A DNA stretch of 64,000 nt from Desulfitobacterium sp038181555 (GCF_038181555.1 NZ_JBBWUA010000006.1:1-64000), one strand, 5' to 3'; numbered from the stretch's first letter, positions 35,916 through 44,912 are shown. Notes: a model not told the origin generated them from the sequence alone. Made by a program: numbers and translations.

Positions 35916-36509
35916 ATGGTACAAAGCTCCATCTCTCATAAAAAAGACTTAAAGGTTCAAGTTCGCGAGGCGTATGGGCGACTTGTGTATAGCTATACAA
36001 CACATTTAAAGCAGGTAGAGCAACTTACTAATAAGAATAAAAGAATCAAGTATTGGCAAATTGCACTTTCTGCTATTTCGACCGGTGGATTTCTTGGCGC
36101 TGTGGTTACCAATCAGATTATCATGACATGGATTGGTGGTATTGTGTCAACTGCTCTGCTTGCATTGAACCTGTTTTTCAAGGATTTTAACCTTATTGAT
36201 GACATTAAGAAACATCGCTCAACAGCTGATGATCTATGGATTGTTCGAGAAAGGTATATCTCTCTTCTTACTGATTTTGATGCGCTGAATGAAGAAGTGA
36301 TTATGAAGAGAAGAGATGAACTGCAAGATCGCACAGCAGAAATTTATAGGGTAGCTTCTTCGACGAACTCCAGAAGCTATTCTGCTGCACAAAAGGCTCT
36401 AAAGGAAGATGAAGAGCAGTTATTTAGGGCATCAGAAATTGATAAAATGCTTCCTGAACATTTGCGCGAAGCAAATATTCAGAATCAAAAGGGCGAAAGT
36501 ATGTATTGA
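35916..36509 (+). CDS. SLATT-domain two-transmembrane effector
   Basis: A 197-residue protein with two closely spaced transmembrane helices (about 45-95), long amphipathic helices before and after, and a charged C-terminal tail. This is the layout of SLATT domains, which pair with CD-NTases and are thought to form pores that kill the cell. ATG at 35916 follows GCGGAGGAAG. Its position immediately after the CD-NTase supports the effector role. Confidence 0.75.
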   Translation: MVQSSISHKKDLKVQVREAYGRLVYSYTTHLKQVEQLTNKNKRIKYWQIALSAISTGGFLGAVVTNQIIMTWIGGIVSTALLALNLFFKDFNLIDDIKKHRSTADDLWIVRERYISLLTDFDALNEEVIMKRRDELQDRTAEIYRVASSTNSRSYSAAQKALKEDEEQLFRASEIDKMLPEHLREANIQNQKGESMY

Positions 36510-36619
36510 ATTTTTAAACTGCTTAAATAAAGCGTGAACCGTCTATAAGACATGCCCAAGTAGTAAAAATATGTGATGGCTATAAACTTCTCATATGTTC
36601 TTATGGACTGGAACGCTAA

Positions 36620-36667
36620 TTGCTTTGGGCAGCTATGTGGATATAATTAAAATCGCTACAAAAGGAG
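36620..36667 (+). promoter_or_regulatory. Possible internal promoter of the second gene pair
   Basis: TTGCTT (36620-36625), 16 bases, TATAAT (36642-36647), followed by AAAGGAG at 36661. If used, transcription would begin just before the Shine-Dalgarno of the gene at 36676. This would make the last two genes a separate unit. Confidence 0.4.
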
Positions 36668-36675
36668 CAGAGGTT

Positions 36676-37617
36676 TTGAGTCAGAATAAATCTAAAGACT
36701 TTAATGTTTATTATCTCAATTTTACCAAAGTGTATGAAATTGCTATGATGATAAACAATGTTATACTGACGAAAATAGAAAATGATCGTAGTAAAAGATT
36801 TGAGGAACAATATGGCTTTACGTCATCGGTTTCTGCTCAAGGTACAAAAAAGTTCCTCGATGGTATTAAGGCTTCTATTTCTGCTGATGCAAAAGAAACA
36901 TCATTTTCATCTTCAAGGGTAGTTGAAACTTTGGATGTAAAAACTACGAAATCAATACTCCTTCGTAGAGTAATTGAACAATGCTCCAACATTTCTAATT
37001 TTGAGAAGTCTTATGAAGGTGATCTTGTCAAAGTCGATAATGTCAAGTTGGAGCTCCTTGATGAAGAAAGTCTTAGACAATTTCTCATTTTAAGGAGAGA
37101 TGCTTTAAAGGGCGTTCGCATAGAAGGCATGGAGTTAAATAATTTGGTTAGTTCCATGCTTCAGGATTATACCTATATTCTTAAGGGCTCGTTATACGAT
37201 AATGATGCCGAAGAATGTGCTATAGCAGAAATTATCATTAAGATTCCTTTAGAAATTCAAACAGAATTTGAAAATAAATATAGCATTAATGACTTGCTTA
37301 TTGGACACGTCTCTATCGTTGGCATATATAAAGGAATAGTCAAAGAGGAATTTATATCTTCAAATACTTTTACATATTTTCAAGATATCGGTATGCGACA
37401 AAAGCAGAATGTTGAAAGCACCTCGAAAATAATAAAAAGCGCTAATCGCGCAGACACGATTCCAAAACAACTATCTCAAAAAGAAATAGAATATTATTTT
37501 ATAGATACTCTTGCTATTATTCAAGATGTCACTTTTAACCTCGAGGAACCTCAAATTCTAAAGCTGCATTGGTGGAATAGACTTGGTATTTGGCTTAGTG
37601 AACTAAGGAGGGGATAG
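36676..37617 (+). CDS. Unrecognised island protein, possibly DUF6414-like
   Basis: A 313-residue soluble protein beginning with a strand-like DFNVYYLNF and containing VETLDVKTTKSILLRRVIEQC, features that recall the DUF6414 family of defence-associated genes; this match is from memory and weak. The start is placed at the TTG (36676) because AAAGGAG precedes it by 8 bases. The longer ATG frame from 36595 has no initiation site and crosses a likely promoter. It is followed by the AAA+ gene after 3 bases, so these two are tightly coupled. Confidence 0.6.
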   Translation: MSQNKSKDFNVYYLNFTKVYEIAMMINNVILTKIENDRSKRFEEQYGFTSSVSAQGTKKFLDGIKASISADAKETSFSSSRVVETLDVKTTKSILLRRVIEQCSNISNFEKSYEGDLVKVDNVKLELLDEESLRQFLILRRDALKGVRIEGMELNNLVSSMLQDYTYILKGSLYDNDAEECAIAEIIIKIPLEIQTEFENKYSINDLLIGHVSIVGIYKGIVKEEFISSNTFTYFQDIGMRQKQNVESTSKIIKSANRADTIPKQLSQKEIEYYFIDTLAIIQDVTFNLEEPQILKLHWWNRLGIWLSELRRG

Positions 37618-37620
37618 ACA

Positions 37621-39162
37621 ATGGCCCTCTACACCATATATACATACAACAGCATTGAACAATTACGACAAATTCAACAGGAAAAGGAAGTTGTCCCTTT
37701 TATTTTTTCTGAAGCAATAGATCTATTAGAGGATGCCCCAGATCTTTGTATAAATATTTCTGCACTAATTTACTTGTTGCAGACTGATAAGCAGAATAGG
37801 TACTCTGCATACATAAATCTTCGGGAAATGACTGAGGAAACTATTGTAATCGTAGAGGAATCACTCGCGGACGATGCTATAAGATTCTTTCCAGACCTAT
37901 TTGCTACTTACACTCCATTTTGTCGTGAAGAAAATGTGCAAGATAGTGAGGCAACCTCATATACATTTAAAAACATTCGCCAGCCAATATATACGTACAA
38001 CAATTTGAATGATCTAACCGCTATTATCACGTATGCTAATGCACACAATATTCCCATTGCCACTTTTTCGCGTGCATCAAGTGATTTAAGAAGTGAATTA
38101 GAAAAATTTAATAAATCAGCAGAATTGGCACTAGTAGACTTAACATCCACTGCTTATGTAATTGAAGATAATAAAAATATAATTTATGCTGTAGAGCAGT
38201 TCATGAACGCATATCCAAACATAAAGATAATTGCTTTAACGTCTCAAGTTGATATACTTATGAAGTATTTTCCGTTATTTGTTGAAGAACAGCAACTAAT
38301 CGAAACTCTTTTACCTGATTTGGAAGGGCTTACTGCGATAGACACTAATGTCGATGAAGCGAAAAAAGTTACATCCTTATCAACATCTGAATTCGATTCA
38401 TTTTTTGAGAGCTTCAATCACAATCTTGTTGGGCACGAATACTTTAAAGAACGATTTAAATATTGCCTTAAAAATTTTATTGCGCTGAATAAAGTTAAGG
38501 AGCAGAAGGTTCTTTCGGTCTTTTTATTTGGAGAATCTGGAATAGGAAAAACTGAAGTTGCTCGTTTAATAGCAAATGGGCTACAGAAAGATAGTTATTT
38601 AGCAAAAATAAACTTTCAAAATTATAGCAGTCAAGATGCACTGAATAGCCTTATTGGCAGCCCTGCTGGATATATAGGATGCCAGCATGGTGAGTTGAGT
38701 GACAAGGTTAAAAAGAGCAAAGTAGGAATTGTTTTATTTGATGAATTTGAAAAGACCACTATACCAGTTTTTTCTTTCTTTCTAGAATTACTCGAAGAAG
38801 GGAAGTTTACTGATTCTATGGCTCGTGAATATGACCTTAATGGCTATATTTTAGTATTCACATCCAATCTTCAAAATGAAGCAGGATACAAGAGAATTAT
38901 TCCGCCGGAGTTACAGACACGTTTTGATTTAGTATGCGAATTTCAAGAGCCGTCTTACTATGAGAAAACGAAATTTCTTGACTTATTGCTGGAACAGGCA
39001 GAAAGTAAGTTTTCTGAACAATTTTCCCAAATACAAATGACGCCAGGAGAAAAACGAAAGCTATTTGATTTTGACTACTCAAGTCTAAATGCACTAAGAG
39101 ATATTAAAAGGTTATTTAACAATCGGCTAATGGATTTCTTCTTCTCAAAAGGAATAGGATAA
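37621..39162 (+). CDS. AAA+ ATPase (ClpA/B-type) with duplicated N-terminal domain
   Basis: A 513-residue protein. The C-terminal half is an AAA+ module with Walker A GESGIGKT (about 304-311), Walker B VLFDEFEK (about 372-379) and sensor-1 in FTSNLQNE. The N-terminal 250 residues hold two related units: each begins with IYTYN (about 5-9 and 124-128) and has a later FFPDLF/YFPLF stretch, so a duplicated alpha/beta domain is likely. This does not match the usual Clp N-domain. It may be a sensor that powers remodelling by the partner protein encoded just upstream. Confidence 0.7.
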   Translation: MALYTIYTYNSIEQLRQIQQEKEVVPFIFSEAIDLLEDAPDLCINISALIYLLQTDKQNRYSAYINLREMTEETIVIVEESLADDAIRFFPDLFATYTPFCREENVQDSEATSYTFKNIRQPIYTYNNLNDLTAIITYANAHNIPIATFSRASSDLRSELEKFNKSAELALVDLTSTAYVIEDNKNIIYAVEQFMNAYPNIKIIALTSQVDILMKYFPLFVEEQQLIETLLPDLEGLTAIDTNVDEAKKVTSLSTSEFDSFFESFNHNLVGHEYFKERFKYCLKNFIALNKVKEQKVLSVFLFGESGIGKTEVARLIANGLQKDSYLAKINFQNYSSQDALNSLIGSPAGYIGCQHGELSDKVKKSKVGIVLFDEFEKTTIPVFSFFLELLEEGKFTDSMAREYDLNGYILVFTSNLQNEAGYKRIIPPELQTRFDLVCEFQEPSYYEKTKFLDLLLEQAESKFSEQFSQIQMTPGEKRKLFDFDYSSLNALRDIKRLFNNRLMDFFFSKGIG

Positions 39163-39210
39163 AAAAAGTGGAGAGCCGTTACTGCTTTTGAAAGTAGTAG
39201 ACGGTTCTCC
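39163..39210 (-). terminator. Terminator facing the minus strand
   Basis: GGAGAGCCGT (39170-39179) pairs with ACGGTTCTCC (39201-39210). The A-run just to the left is a T-run on the minus strand, so it best ends minus-strand transcripts although no minus gene lies to its right nearby. It may also stop plus-strand transcripts from the AAA+ gene. Confidence 0.55.
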
Positions 39211-39481
39211 TAAGGATGATGGCGGGAGTCGGAAGAAATTCATCGTGTCTCTTTGACTATAGCACAGTTGTATTTGTATAAAGTTCTGAAAATTTAAATA
39301 ATATTTTATTCATTTGTACAAAAATATAGCTTTGTTTGGAGCTTAACCTTCTTTTGCGATAAAACTAGGATCGTTTTTTGCTTTAACAAAGGCAGAATAC
39401 TGATCAATTGTTCTTCTAATTAACTATTCTTCTACATAGAATGATATGCCATGAAATATGTAGAGGAGGTGGCCCCATCTC
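39163..39481. other. Gap right of the defence island
   Basis: About 320 bases with no gene. It holds a hairpin (39170-39210), an AT-rich stretch with no clear promoter, and a Shine-Dalgarno before the DUF2935 gene (GAGGAGGTGG). No attachment-site repeat or tRNA is visible. Confidence 0.5.
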
Positions 39482-40411
39482 ATGCTTTCCAATGAATCCT
39501 ATGTTCAACAATCTCTAGAGCTCAATTTATTTTTCATGAGAATTGCTAAGGAACACGCCTTTTTTATGGAGGGAGCCTTATTAAGTCCTCGCGATCAAAT
39601 GCTTATAGAACAAGCAGTAGCTCTGAAAATCGAATTCACCAATTTATTGCAGGAAGCTCTTGGCCTTGCCAATGGAATTATCAGCCCAGAGGTTCTTGCT
39701 TCGGGTGAGCTAGTCACAAAACATACCCTTGATGCAGAGCGAGTATCCCAATTCTACTCAGGTATCGAGCTTAACTCAGAGCTAACCCAATTTGAGCTTT
39801 CCCTACAGTCTAGGATGGTACCTGTTACTCCTGCCTTGGTGGATCAGGTGTGTGCCCTCAATGAGAGAGCAATTCAAGCTGCGACCATTTTGGCGAGCTT
39901 CAAAGGGAGGCTTCTTCAGGATATGGTAAGCTGCAAAGTATTCAGCTTTAACTATCATTTGCTAATCGATCATATCCTGCGTGAAGCGCAGTTCTATTTA
40001 AAAATGCTTCATAGTTTACAAAATCGGCAGGTAGCGGATATCAAACGCGATATCATTGCCCAGGAAATATTCTGGAACCGGATTATGGCTGAACACTCTA
40101 AATTCATCCGCGGGTTATTAGACCCCACAGAGGTACAACTCTTTAACACTGCCCATAACTTCGGCCATGAGTTTGATCAGCTCACAGCCAAAGCCATGAC
40201 CATGACAGAGCAGACCACCATCTTGCCTCAATTGAGCCGCGAGACTTTCAACGCTACTCTGAGGATCAGAGACTTTAAAACAGCCGGTACGGAGGGATTA
40301 ATAGACTGCAAAATTAAAGCTGCAGCCATGCCGCTACTAGGCGATCACGTCATCCGGGAGGCGAATCATTATCTGAGACTTTTAGGAGCATTTCTTTCTC
40401 GATTAAGGTAG
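39482..40411 (+). CDS. DUF2935 protein, two tandem repeats
   Basis: A 309-residue all-helical protein with two ferritin-like repeats: FFMRIAKEHAFFMEGAL (about 16-32) and FWNRIMAEHSKFIRGLL (about 198-214). Each repeat carries Glu and His residues suitable for a di-metal site. DUF2935 is found mostly in spore formers; function unknown, possibly a metal-binding or spore-associated protein. RBS GAGGAGGTGG. Confidence 0.8.
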   Translation: MLSNESYVQQSLELNLFFMRIAKEHAFFMEGALLSPRDQMLIEQAVALKIEFTNLLQEALGLANGIISPEVLASGELVTKHTLDAERVSQFYSGIELNSELTQFELSLQSRMVPVTPALVDQVCALNERAIQAATILASFKGRLLQDMVSCKVFSFNYHLLIDHILREAQFYLKMLHSLQNRQVADIKRDIIAQEIFWNRIMAEHSKFIRGLLDPTEVQLFNTAHNFGHEFDQLTAKAMTMTEQTTILPQLSRETFNATLRIRDFKTAGTEGLIDCKIKAAAMPLLGDHVIREANHYLRLLGAFLSRLR

Positions 40412-40442
40412 TAAAAGGTCATCGGCTAAATCTAAGGTCAGC

Positions 40443-40479
40443 AAAAGGCATACCCAACATCTGAATGGGTATGCCTTTC
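40443..40479 (+). terminator. Terminator after DUF2935 gene
   Basis: AAAGGCATACCCA and TGGGTATGCCTTT stem followed by CTAATAT; likely active in both directions. Confidence 0.7.
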
Positions 40480-40509
40480 TAATATGGACCTCATGAAGAA
40501 GATGAAGAC

Positions 40510-40866
40510 CTAGATATTTTCGTTCTGATACATATTCCCGATTACTTTACTAGAAGGAATATCGCTAACGTTTTTCTGTGAGGAACTCCCTATGGCAATA
40601 AGTTCGAAGGCTGCTTGGGCCTCATTCCAATGGACTTTATAAGCTTCAGAGGAAACGAGCACAAGATCTGCTTCATACACATCCAAGCCATCAGCATCGG
40701 TCAAGCCTGTCCATTGCAGTAATTCATATTTCCCTACGGGATCCCAGGACTTCCCTGGAACGCTCACTGCGAAGGGATCACAACTTTGAATGTCAAAGCT
40801 AATTGCTTGAGGATTATGCATTTTCTTGGAAACTTTATTCCATACGCGAAATTTAAATGGTCTCAA
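40510..40866 (-). CDS. YopX-family phage protein (orphan)
   Basis: A 118-residue protein with the YopX hallmarks: FKFRVWNKVSKKM at the start, LLQWTGLTDADGLDVYEADLV in the middle. YopX proteins are otherwise found in prophages and plasmids. None of the neighbours is phage-like, so this is a lone remnant or recruited gene. The start is TTG at 40866, and its Shine-Dalgarno (AAGGGGG) lies inside a 14-base stem. Confidence 0.75.
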   Translation of the reverse strand: MRPFKFRVWNKVSKKMHNPQAISFDIQSCDPFAVSVPGKSWDPVGKYELLQWTGLTDADGLDVYEADLVLVSSEAYKVHWNEAQAAFELIAIGSSSQKNVSDIPSSKVIGNMYQNENI

Positions 40867-40871
40867 ATGAA

Positions 40872-40924
40872 CTGCCCCCTTGTCCTATAAATGTCACCAT
40901 CTATTAATACGGACAAGGGGGCAG
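40872..40924. promoter_or_regulatory. Long hairpin covering the YopX ribosome-binding site
   Basis: CTGCCCCCTTGTCC (40872-40885) and GGACAAGGGGGCAG (40911-40924) pair over 14 bases with a 25-base loop. On the minus strand the 3' arm holds AAGGGGG just before the TTG start, so translation of the YopX gene could be blocked unless the stem opens. On the plus strand it is followed by ATTTTT and also looks like a terminator. Confidence 0.55.
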
Positions 40925-41055
40925 ATTTTTAGAGTTTCAGGGTCTGGTAATTATTTCTTAAACAGATGTGGGAGATTTCTTGAATTTTAAACCTCTTGGC
41001 TAAAGGAAAATCTAGCCAAAAGAAAGAATTATAATCAAAAGTGGAGGTGGTTCAA

Positions 41056-42498
41056 GTGTTATTTAATACCGAAATAGAAACGGGTTTATACATTAACGGA
41101 GAATGGCTTAAGGCAGAGAAGAAGATGGGGGTTTTCGATAAATACTCTCACGAGCTGATAGCCGAAGTGGCCGTAGCTGGACAAGCCGATGTGGATTCGG
41201 CCATGAAAGCTGCCAACGGTGCTATGACCGAAAACCCACTGCCTGCTCATCAGCGTTATGATATTCTTATGAAGACCGCTGCTCTCGTTGCCCAAAATGC
41301 AGAGGAGATGACTCAACTCATTTGCAGGGAGGGGGGCAAACCTTATAAGGATGCCAAGGCAGAAATCGATCGTTCTGTGTTTGTGATTCAAATGGCCGCC
41401 GAAGAGGCAAAAAGAATTCATGGAGAGACGGTCCCCCTTGACCCAGTCAAGGGCTCCGAGAACCGGATAGGGCTTTACATTCGTGTCCCCGTGGGGGTTG
41501 TGGCAGCTATTGCTCCCTTTAACTTCCCCAGTAATCTCGTTGTCCATAAAATTGCCCCCGCGATTGCGGCAGGTTGTGGAGTGGTTCTCAAGCCCGCATC
41601 CACTACCCCATTGACGGCAATTGTTCTCTGTAAGCTTATGGAGGAAGCTGGTCTTCCAAAGGGATATCTGAATCTTGTGATTGGTTCCGGACGTGAGGTA
41701 GGGGACTATATGGTATCCCACCCCGGCAAAAAGCTAGTCAGCTTCACCGGAAGCCCAGCCGTGGGGCGGCGCATTAAGGAAAACAGCGGGCTGGATCGTT
41801 GTGTTTTAGAACTGGGCAATAACTCCGGCAATATCGTGCACAGTGATGCCGATCTTGATTTGGCAGCCACGATCTTGGCTCGCAAGGCCTATAGTTCTGC
41901 CGGACAATTTTGCGTATCGGTTCAACGGATTTATGTTCAAGAGAGCATCTTAGCATCCTTTACGGAGAAAATGGTCGCGGCTACCAACAGCCTCAAAGTA
42001 GGTAATCCTTTAGATCCTGATACGGATATTGGCCCCATGATCAGCTTGCAAGAAGCAGAGCGGATTGAAGCGTGGATACAAGAGGCAGTCCAAGGCGGAG
42101 CAGAAGTTTTGACCGGTGGAACTCGGGAGAATGTGATTGTGCAGCCGACCTTGCTGCGCAATGTTAACCGCGACATGAAAGTCGTATGTGATGAGGTTTT
42201 TGGCCCTATAGCCTCAATTATTCCTTATAAGACCTTTGAGGAAGCCATTGATATGGTCAATGACTCCGAATATGGCTTACAAGCCGGAGTCTTTACCCAA
42301 AATCTCGATTTAGCTTGGAAAGCTGCAAAGAAGATAAGAACCGGTGGCGTCATCATTAACGATGCATCTTCCTACCGTGCTGACCACATGCCTTACGGTG
42401 GAGTAGATAAGAGCGGCTCAGGAAGAGAAGGTCCGCATTTTGCTGTTGAAGAGATGACTGATGTTAAGATGATCGTCTTTAACCTACAAAACGTTTAA
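41056..42498 (+). CDS. NAD(P)-dependent aldehyde dehydrogenase
   Basis: A 480-residue aldehyde dehydrogenase. Catalytic Cys is in SAGQFCVSVQRIYV, and the general-base Glu is in VLELGNNSGNIV (usually LELGGK). Fold markers PFNFPSNL and FTGSPAVGRRI are intact. It resembles the lactaldehyde/GapN group, but the substrate is unknown. GTG at 41056 follows GGAGGTGG by 6 bases. Confidence 0.88.
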   Translation: MLFNTEIETGLYINGEWLKAEKKMGVFDKYSHELIAEVAVAGQADVDSAMKAANGAMTENPLPAHQRYDILMKTAALVAQNAEEMTQLICREGGKPYKDAKAEIDRSVFVIQMAAEEAKRIHGETVPLDPVKGSENRIGLYIRVPVGVVAAIAPFNFPSNLVVHKIAPAIAAGCGVVLKPASTTPLTAIVLCKLMEEAGLPKGYLNLVIGSGREVGDYMVSHPGKKLVSFTGSPAVGRRIKENSGLDRCVLELGNNSGNIVHSDADLDLAATILARKAYSSAGQFCVSVQRIYVQESILASFTEKMVAATNSLKVGNPLDPDTDIGPMISLQEAERIEAWIQEAVQGGAEVLTGGTRENVIVQPTLLRNVNRDMKVVCDEVFGPIASIIPYKTFEEAIDMVNDSEYGLQAGVFTQNLDLAWKAAKKIRTGGVIINDASSYRADHMPYGGVDKSGSGREGPHFAVEEMTDVKMIVFNLQNV

Positions 42499-42520
42499 AC
42501 TCTACTTGTATTTCATTAGT

Positions 42521-42570
42521 AAACAAGGCATACCATTAGGAAGTAATCTTCCCGATGGTATGCCTTGTTT
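42521..42570. terminator. Bidirectional terminator
   Basis: AAACAAGGCATACCAT and ATGGTATGCCTTGTTT pair perfectly over 16 bases between the converging aldehyde dehydrogenase and EamA genes. Confidence 0.8.
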
Positions 42571-42621
42571 GATAACCTCTTAATGAAGACGCGAAGAAGC
42601 ATTGTTTCGCGTAATGAGTCA

Positions 42622-43524
42622 CTAGGGAATTGGTTTTAGTTTTTTCTGGCGGAATAGTTCTCCGAAGGCAGCACCGCCTAAAATCAACAGGGCGCCAACG
42701 AGTTGCACTAGGGTTAGCTTCTCCCCCAAAAGGACTGCCGAAAAAAACAGTGCTGAGAGAGGCTCCAGATAACCACAAATCGCTACACTTTGCACGGGGA
42801 GATCGCCGATAGAAGAGAAATAGAGATAACAGCCGATTCCGGTGTTGACAATGCCTAGGATTAGAATGGGGATTAGGCTTTCCGCTGTAATATTGACAGT
42901 GAAGCCCTGCTTCAGTAAAAGGAATATCCCCACCGTTATAAAGCTCATAATCAGCTGCCACATAGAATTTGCAAGGCCAGTTATGCTTACAGCCTTTTTA
43001 TTGAAGACCACCATAACTGCATACATGACTGCTGATAAGATTCCGCAGATCAAGCCGAAGGAATTGCTTTCCTGGGACAATTGCCCAGTAACGAAAAACA
43101 TGCCAATGAGCACAGCAAGGAATCCAAGGAGCTTGGCGCTGGTCATCTTTTCTTTAAATAGAAGAGGCGAAAGGATCATGACAATCACAGGGCCGCAATA
43201 ATAGGCAAGGGTGGCAATACTAACACCAATTCGTGCGTAGGCTTCGTAAAGAAACATCCAACTCGCACCCATGGCCACACCGGAGATTGAAATATACAGA
43301 ATATGTGACTTGTTAAGGAAGAGCTGCACCTTTTGTTTGGACAATATAAAAACCAGCCCTAAAAAAAGGCTACCGATCAGCGTTCTTGTAAAAACGATTT
43401 CATAACTGCTTAAGGCAATATAACTGGCAATTATGCCGTTTGAACCAAATAAAAGTAGTGAGGCTATGTATTTTAAGTAAGCTTTATTGATTTTAACTGT
43501 ATGAATCGCTCTCTCTGTTTGCAT
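42622..43524 (-). CDS. EamA/DMT family transporter
   Basis: A 300-residue membrane protein with ten transmembrane helices and two EamA repeats (MGASWMFLYEAYARIGVSIATLAYYCGPVIV and the GAALLILGGAAFGE end). Substrate unknown; the family exports metabolites or amino acids. Separate gene with its own terminator. Confidence 0.85.
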   Translation of the reverse strand: MQTERAIHTVKINKAYLKYIASLLLFGSNGIIASYIALSSYEIVFTRTLIGSLFLGLVFILSKQKVQLFLNKSHILYISISGVAMGASWMFLYEAYARIGVSIATLAYYCGPVIVMILSPLLFKEKMTSAKLLGFLAVLIGMFFVTGQLSQESNSFGLICGILSAVMYAVMVVFNKKAVSITGLANSMWQLIMSFITVGIFLLLKQGFTVNITAESLIPILILGIVNTGIGCYLYFSSIGDLPVQSVAICGYLEPLSALFFSAVLLGEKLTLVQLVGALLILGGAAFGELFRQKKLKPIP

Positions 43525-43615
43525 TTAACATCCCATCCATATCAAATTCTTAGTTCATCTAAATGAGGTGTCATCCGGAGGAAGAAACATCTGATATATC
43601 CTCCTTATGACAGTA

Positions 43616-43646
43616 AAAGAACCGAGGCATGGCCTCGGTTTTGCTT
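43616..43646 (-). terminator. Terminator of the lipoprotein gene
   Basis: AAAACCGAGGC and GCCTCGGTTCTTTT on the minus strand form a short strong stem. Confidence 0.7.
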
Positions 43647-43692
43647 AGATACGAGGGAGTATGTAACGAGAAATAATAATTGAGGTTAAACA

Positions 43693-44601
43693 TTATAGCT
43701 TCTTGATTAAAGCACTGACCGTGTTGGCCTCCTTGCTTTCACCATAGAATTCAATTTGAAATCCATTGAACTGATAGCGCATAGTATAGATATCTGTGAA
43801 TTCAGGGTCTTGGCTAAAACTATCGGGCATCCCTAACTTGGCGCTGATCTCATCGAAGGTATCGGTTATTTTCACACCCAAGATCTCCTGTTGACCTTCT
43901 AGGAAGATTTCTGATGCTATATCCTCATTATTAAACAGGATCATAATATTTTCGAAAACAATCTCGGTAGCGAAAGTATCTTTGGGAAGCTCAGGATCGA
44001 TGACAGGTACTTTTTTGGACTCCTGCTTGGTGATTTTCTCGACTTCGGCCAGAGGCTTGCCCAAAAGACTTAAGGTCGGATGGTTTTCAGCATAGGCTTT
44101 AACGACACCTTTTTTGGCCTGGTCGATGTCTGGGTAGGCGTTCTCATTGACGATGTAAGTACCCCAAGTCATTTGCTCTGGATCATTGACGGACTTCATT
44201 TTAATATAATAAATATCTTTGTTAATATAATTCTCGACTTTATAAGGGTCCTTGACCTCGGTTTTATTAAAGAGATCGACAAGCAACTCCACACTATCAT
44301 AATAGACCTTACCGGTCTTGCTATGGACAAAGTCAATCACGGGAGCTCCCCCGTTAACCATATGTTGAAAGGCATAAATCGTATGTTCCCCCACTTTTGC
44401 TTCCCGCAAAAAAGCCACAGTATACTCAGTCTTCGTCAGAAGCTCTTGCGAAAGGACCCTCATGGCCTCTTCCTGACTCAGAGCCGAAGCAGAAAGAGTG
44501 GGTGAATTGCCTCCCACGGGAGAATCCACATCCTTGCTTCCCCCGCAACCGGTTACCAGCATCGTTATGCCAATGAGCATAGCAACGAGCGATTTTTTCA
44601 T
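43693..44601 (-). CDS. Hypothetical lipoprotein, 302 residues
   Basis: N-terminal signal with lipobox LVTGC (cleavage before C19), then a low-complexity linker and a soluble domain with two PepSY-like or NTF2-like repeats, not confidently assigned. Probably a surface lipoprotein. The gene has its own hairpin terminator and a Shine-Dalgarno (GGAAGGTG). Confidence 0.65.
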   Translation of the reverse strand: MKKSLVAMLIGITMLVTGCGGSKDVDSPVGGNSPTLSASALSQEEAMRVLSQELLTKTEYTVAFLREAKVGEHTIYAFQHMVNGGAPVIDFVHSKTGKVYYDSVELLVDLFNKTEVKDPYKVENYINKDIYYIKMKSVNDPEQMTWGTYIVNENAYPDIDQAKKGVVKAYAENHPTLSLLGKPLAEVEKITKQESKKVPVIDPELPKDTFATEIVFENIMILFNNEDIASEIFLEGQQEILGVKITDTFDEISAKLGMPDSFSQDPEFTDIYTMRYQFNGFQIEFYGESKEANTVSALIKKL

Positions 44602-44665
44602 GTTATCACCTTCCAGTTCATCGCTAAATAATTCGACGAATTAGAATGAAATCCTTTATTATAGA

Positions 44666-44690
44666 AACAGACCCCAGCACGGGGTCTGTT
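44666..44690 (-). terminator. Terminator after the 72-residue gene
   Basis: AACAGACCCC and GGGGTCTGTT form a perfect 10-base stem downstream of the gene ending at 44694 on the minus strand. Confidence 0.7.
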
Positions 44691-44693
44691 GAT

Positions 44694-44912
44694 TTAATCA
44701 TCTTCTGTCGGGAGCTCTTCAATTGAATCAATCCGACCGACAGCGACTTGCTCTCCGTCCTTCAAGGTGATGAAATATTCCTCTTGCAGTTGCTCTTCAA
44801 AACTTTGGTCAATAGCCTGAAGATCTTTTTCACTTAGATAGGCTTGGCCGAGGAAATGCTCGCCCGCTTCATCGCTTGTGTAAATCGCAAAAAGTGTTAC
44901 CAATTGATTCAT
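44694..44912 (-). CDS. Small acidic protein, 72 residues
   Basis: A short, acidic soluble protein whose start overlaps the stop of the RlmA-like gene (ATGA), so the two are translated together. It resembles DUF1292-type small proteins only loosely. Function unknown. Confidence 0.65.
   Translation of the reverse strand: MNQLVTLFAIYTSDEAGEHFLGQAYLSEKDLQAIDQSFEEQLQEEYFITLKDGEQVAVGRIDSIEELPTEDD

Noticed and set aside
36595..36675. ATG start of the 36676 gene at 36595
   Set aside because: No ribosome-binding site there and a likely promoter lies inside the extension; the TTG at 36676 has AAAGGAG.
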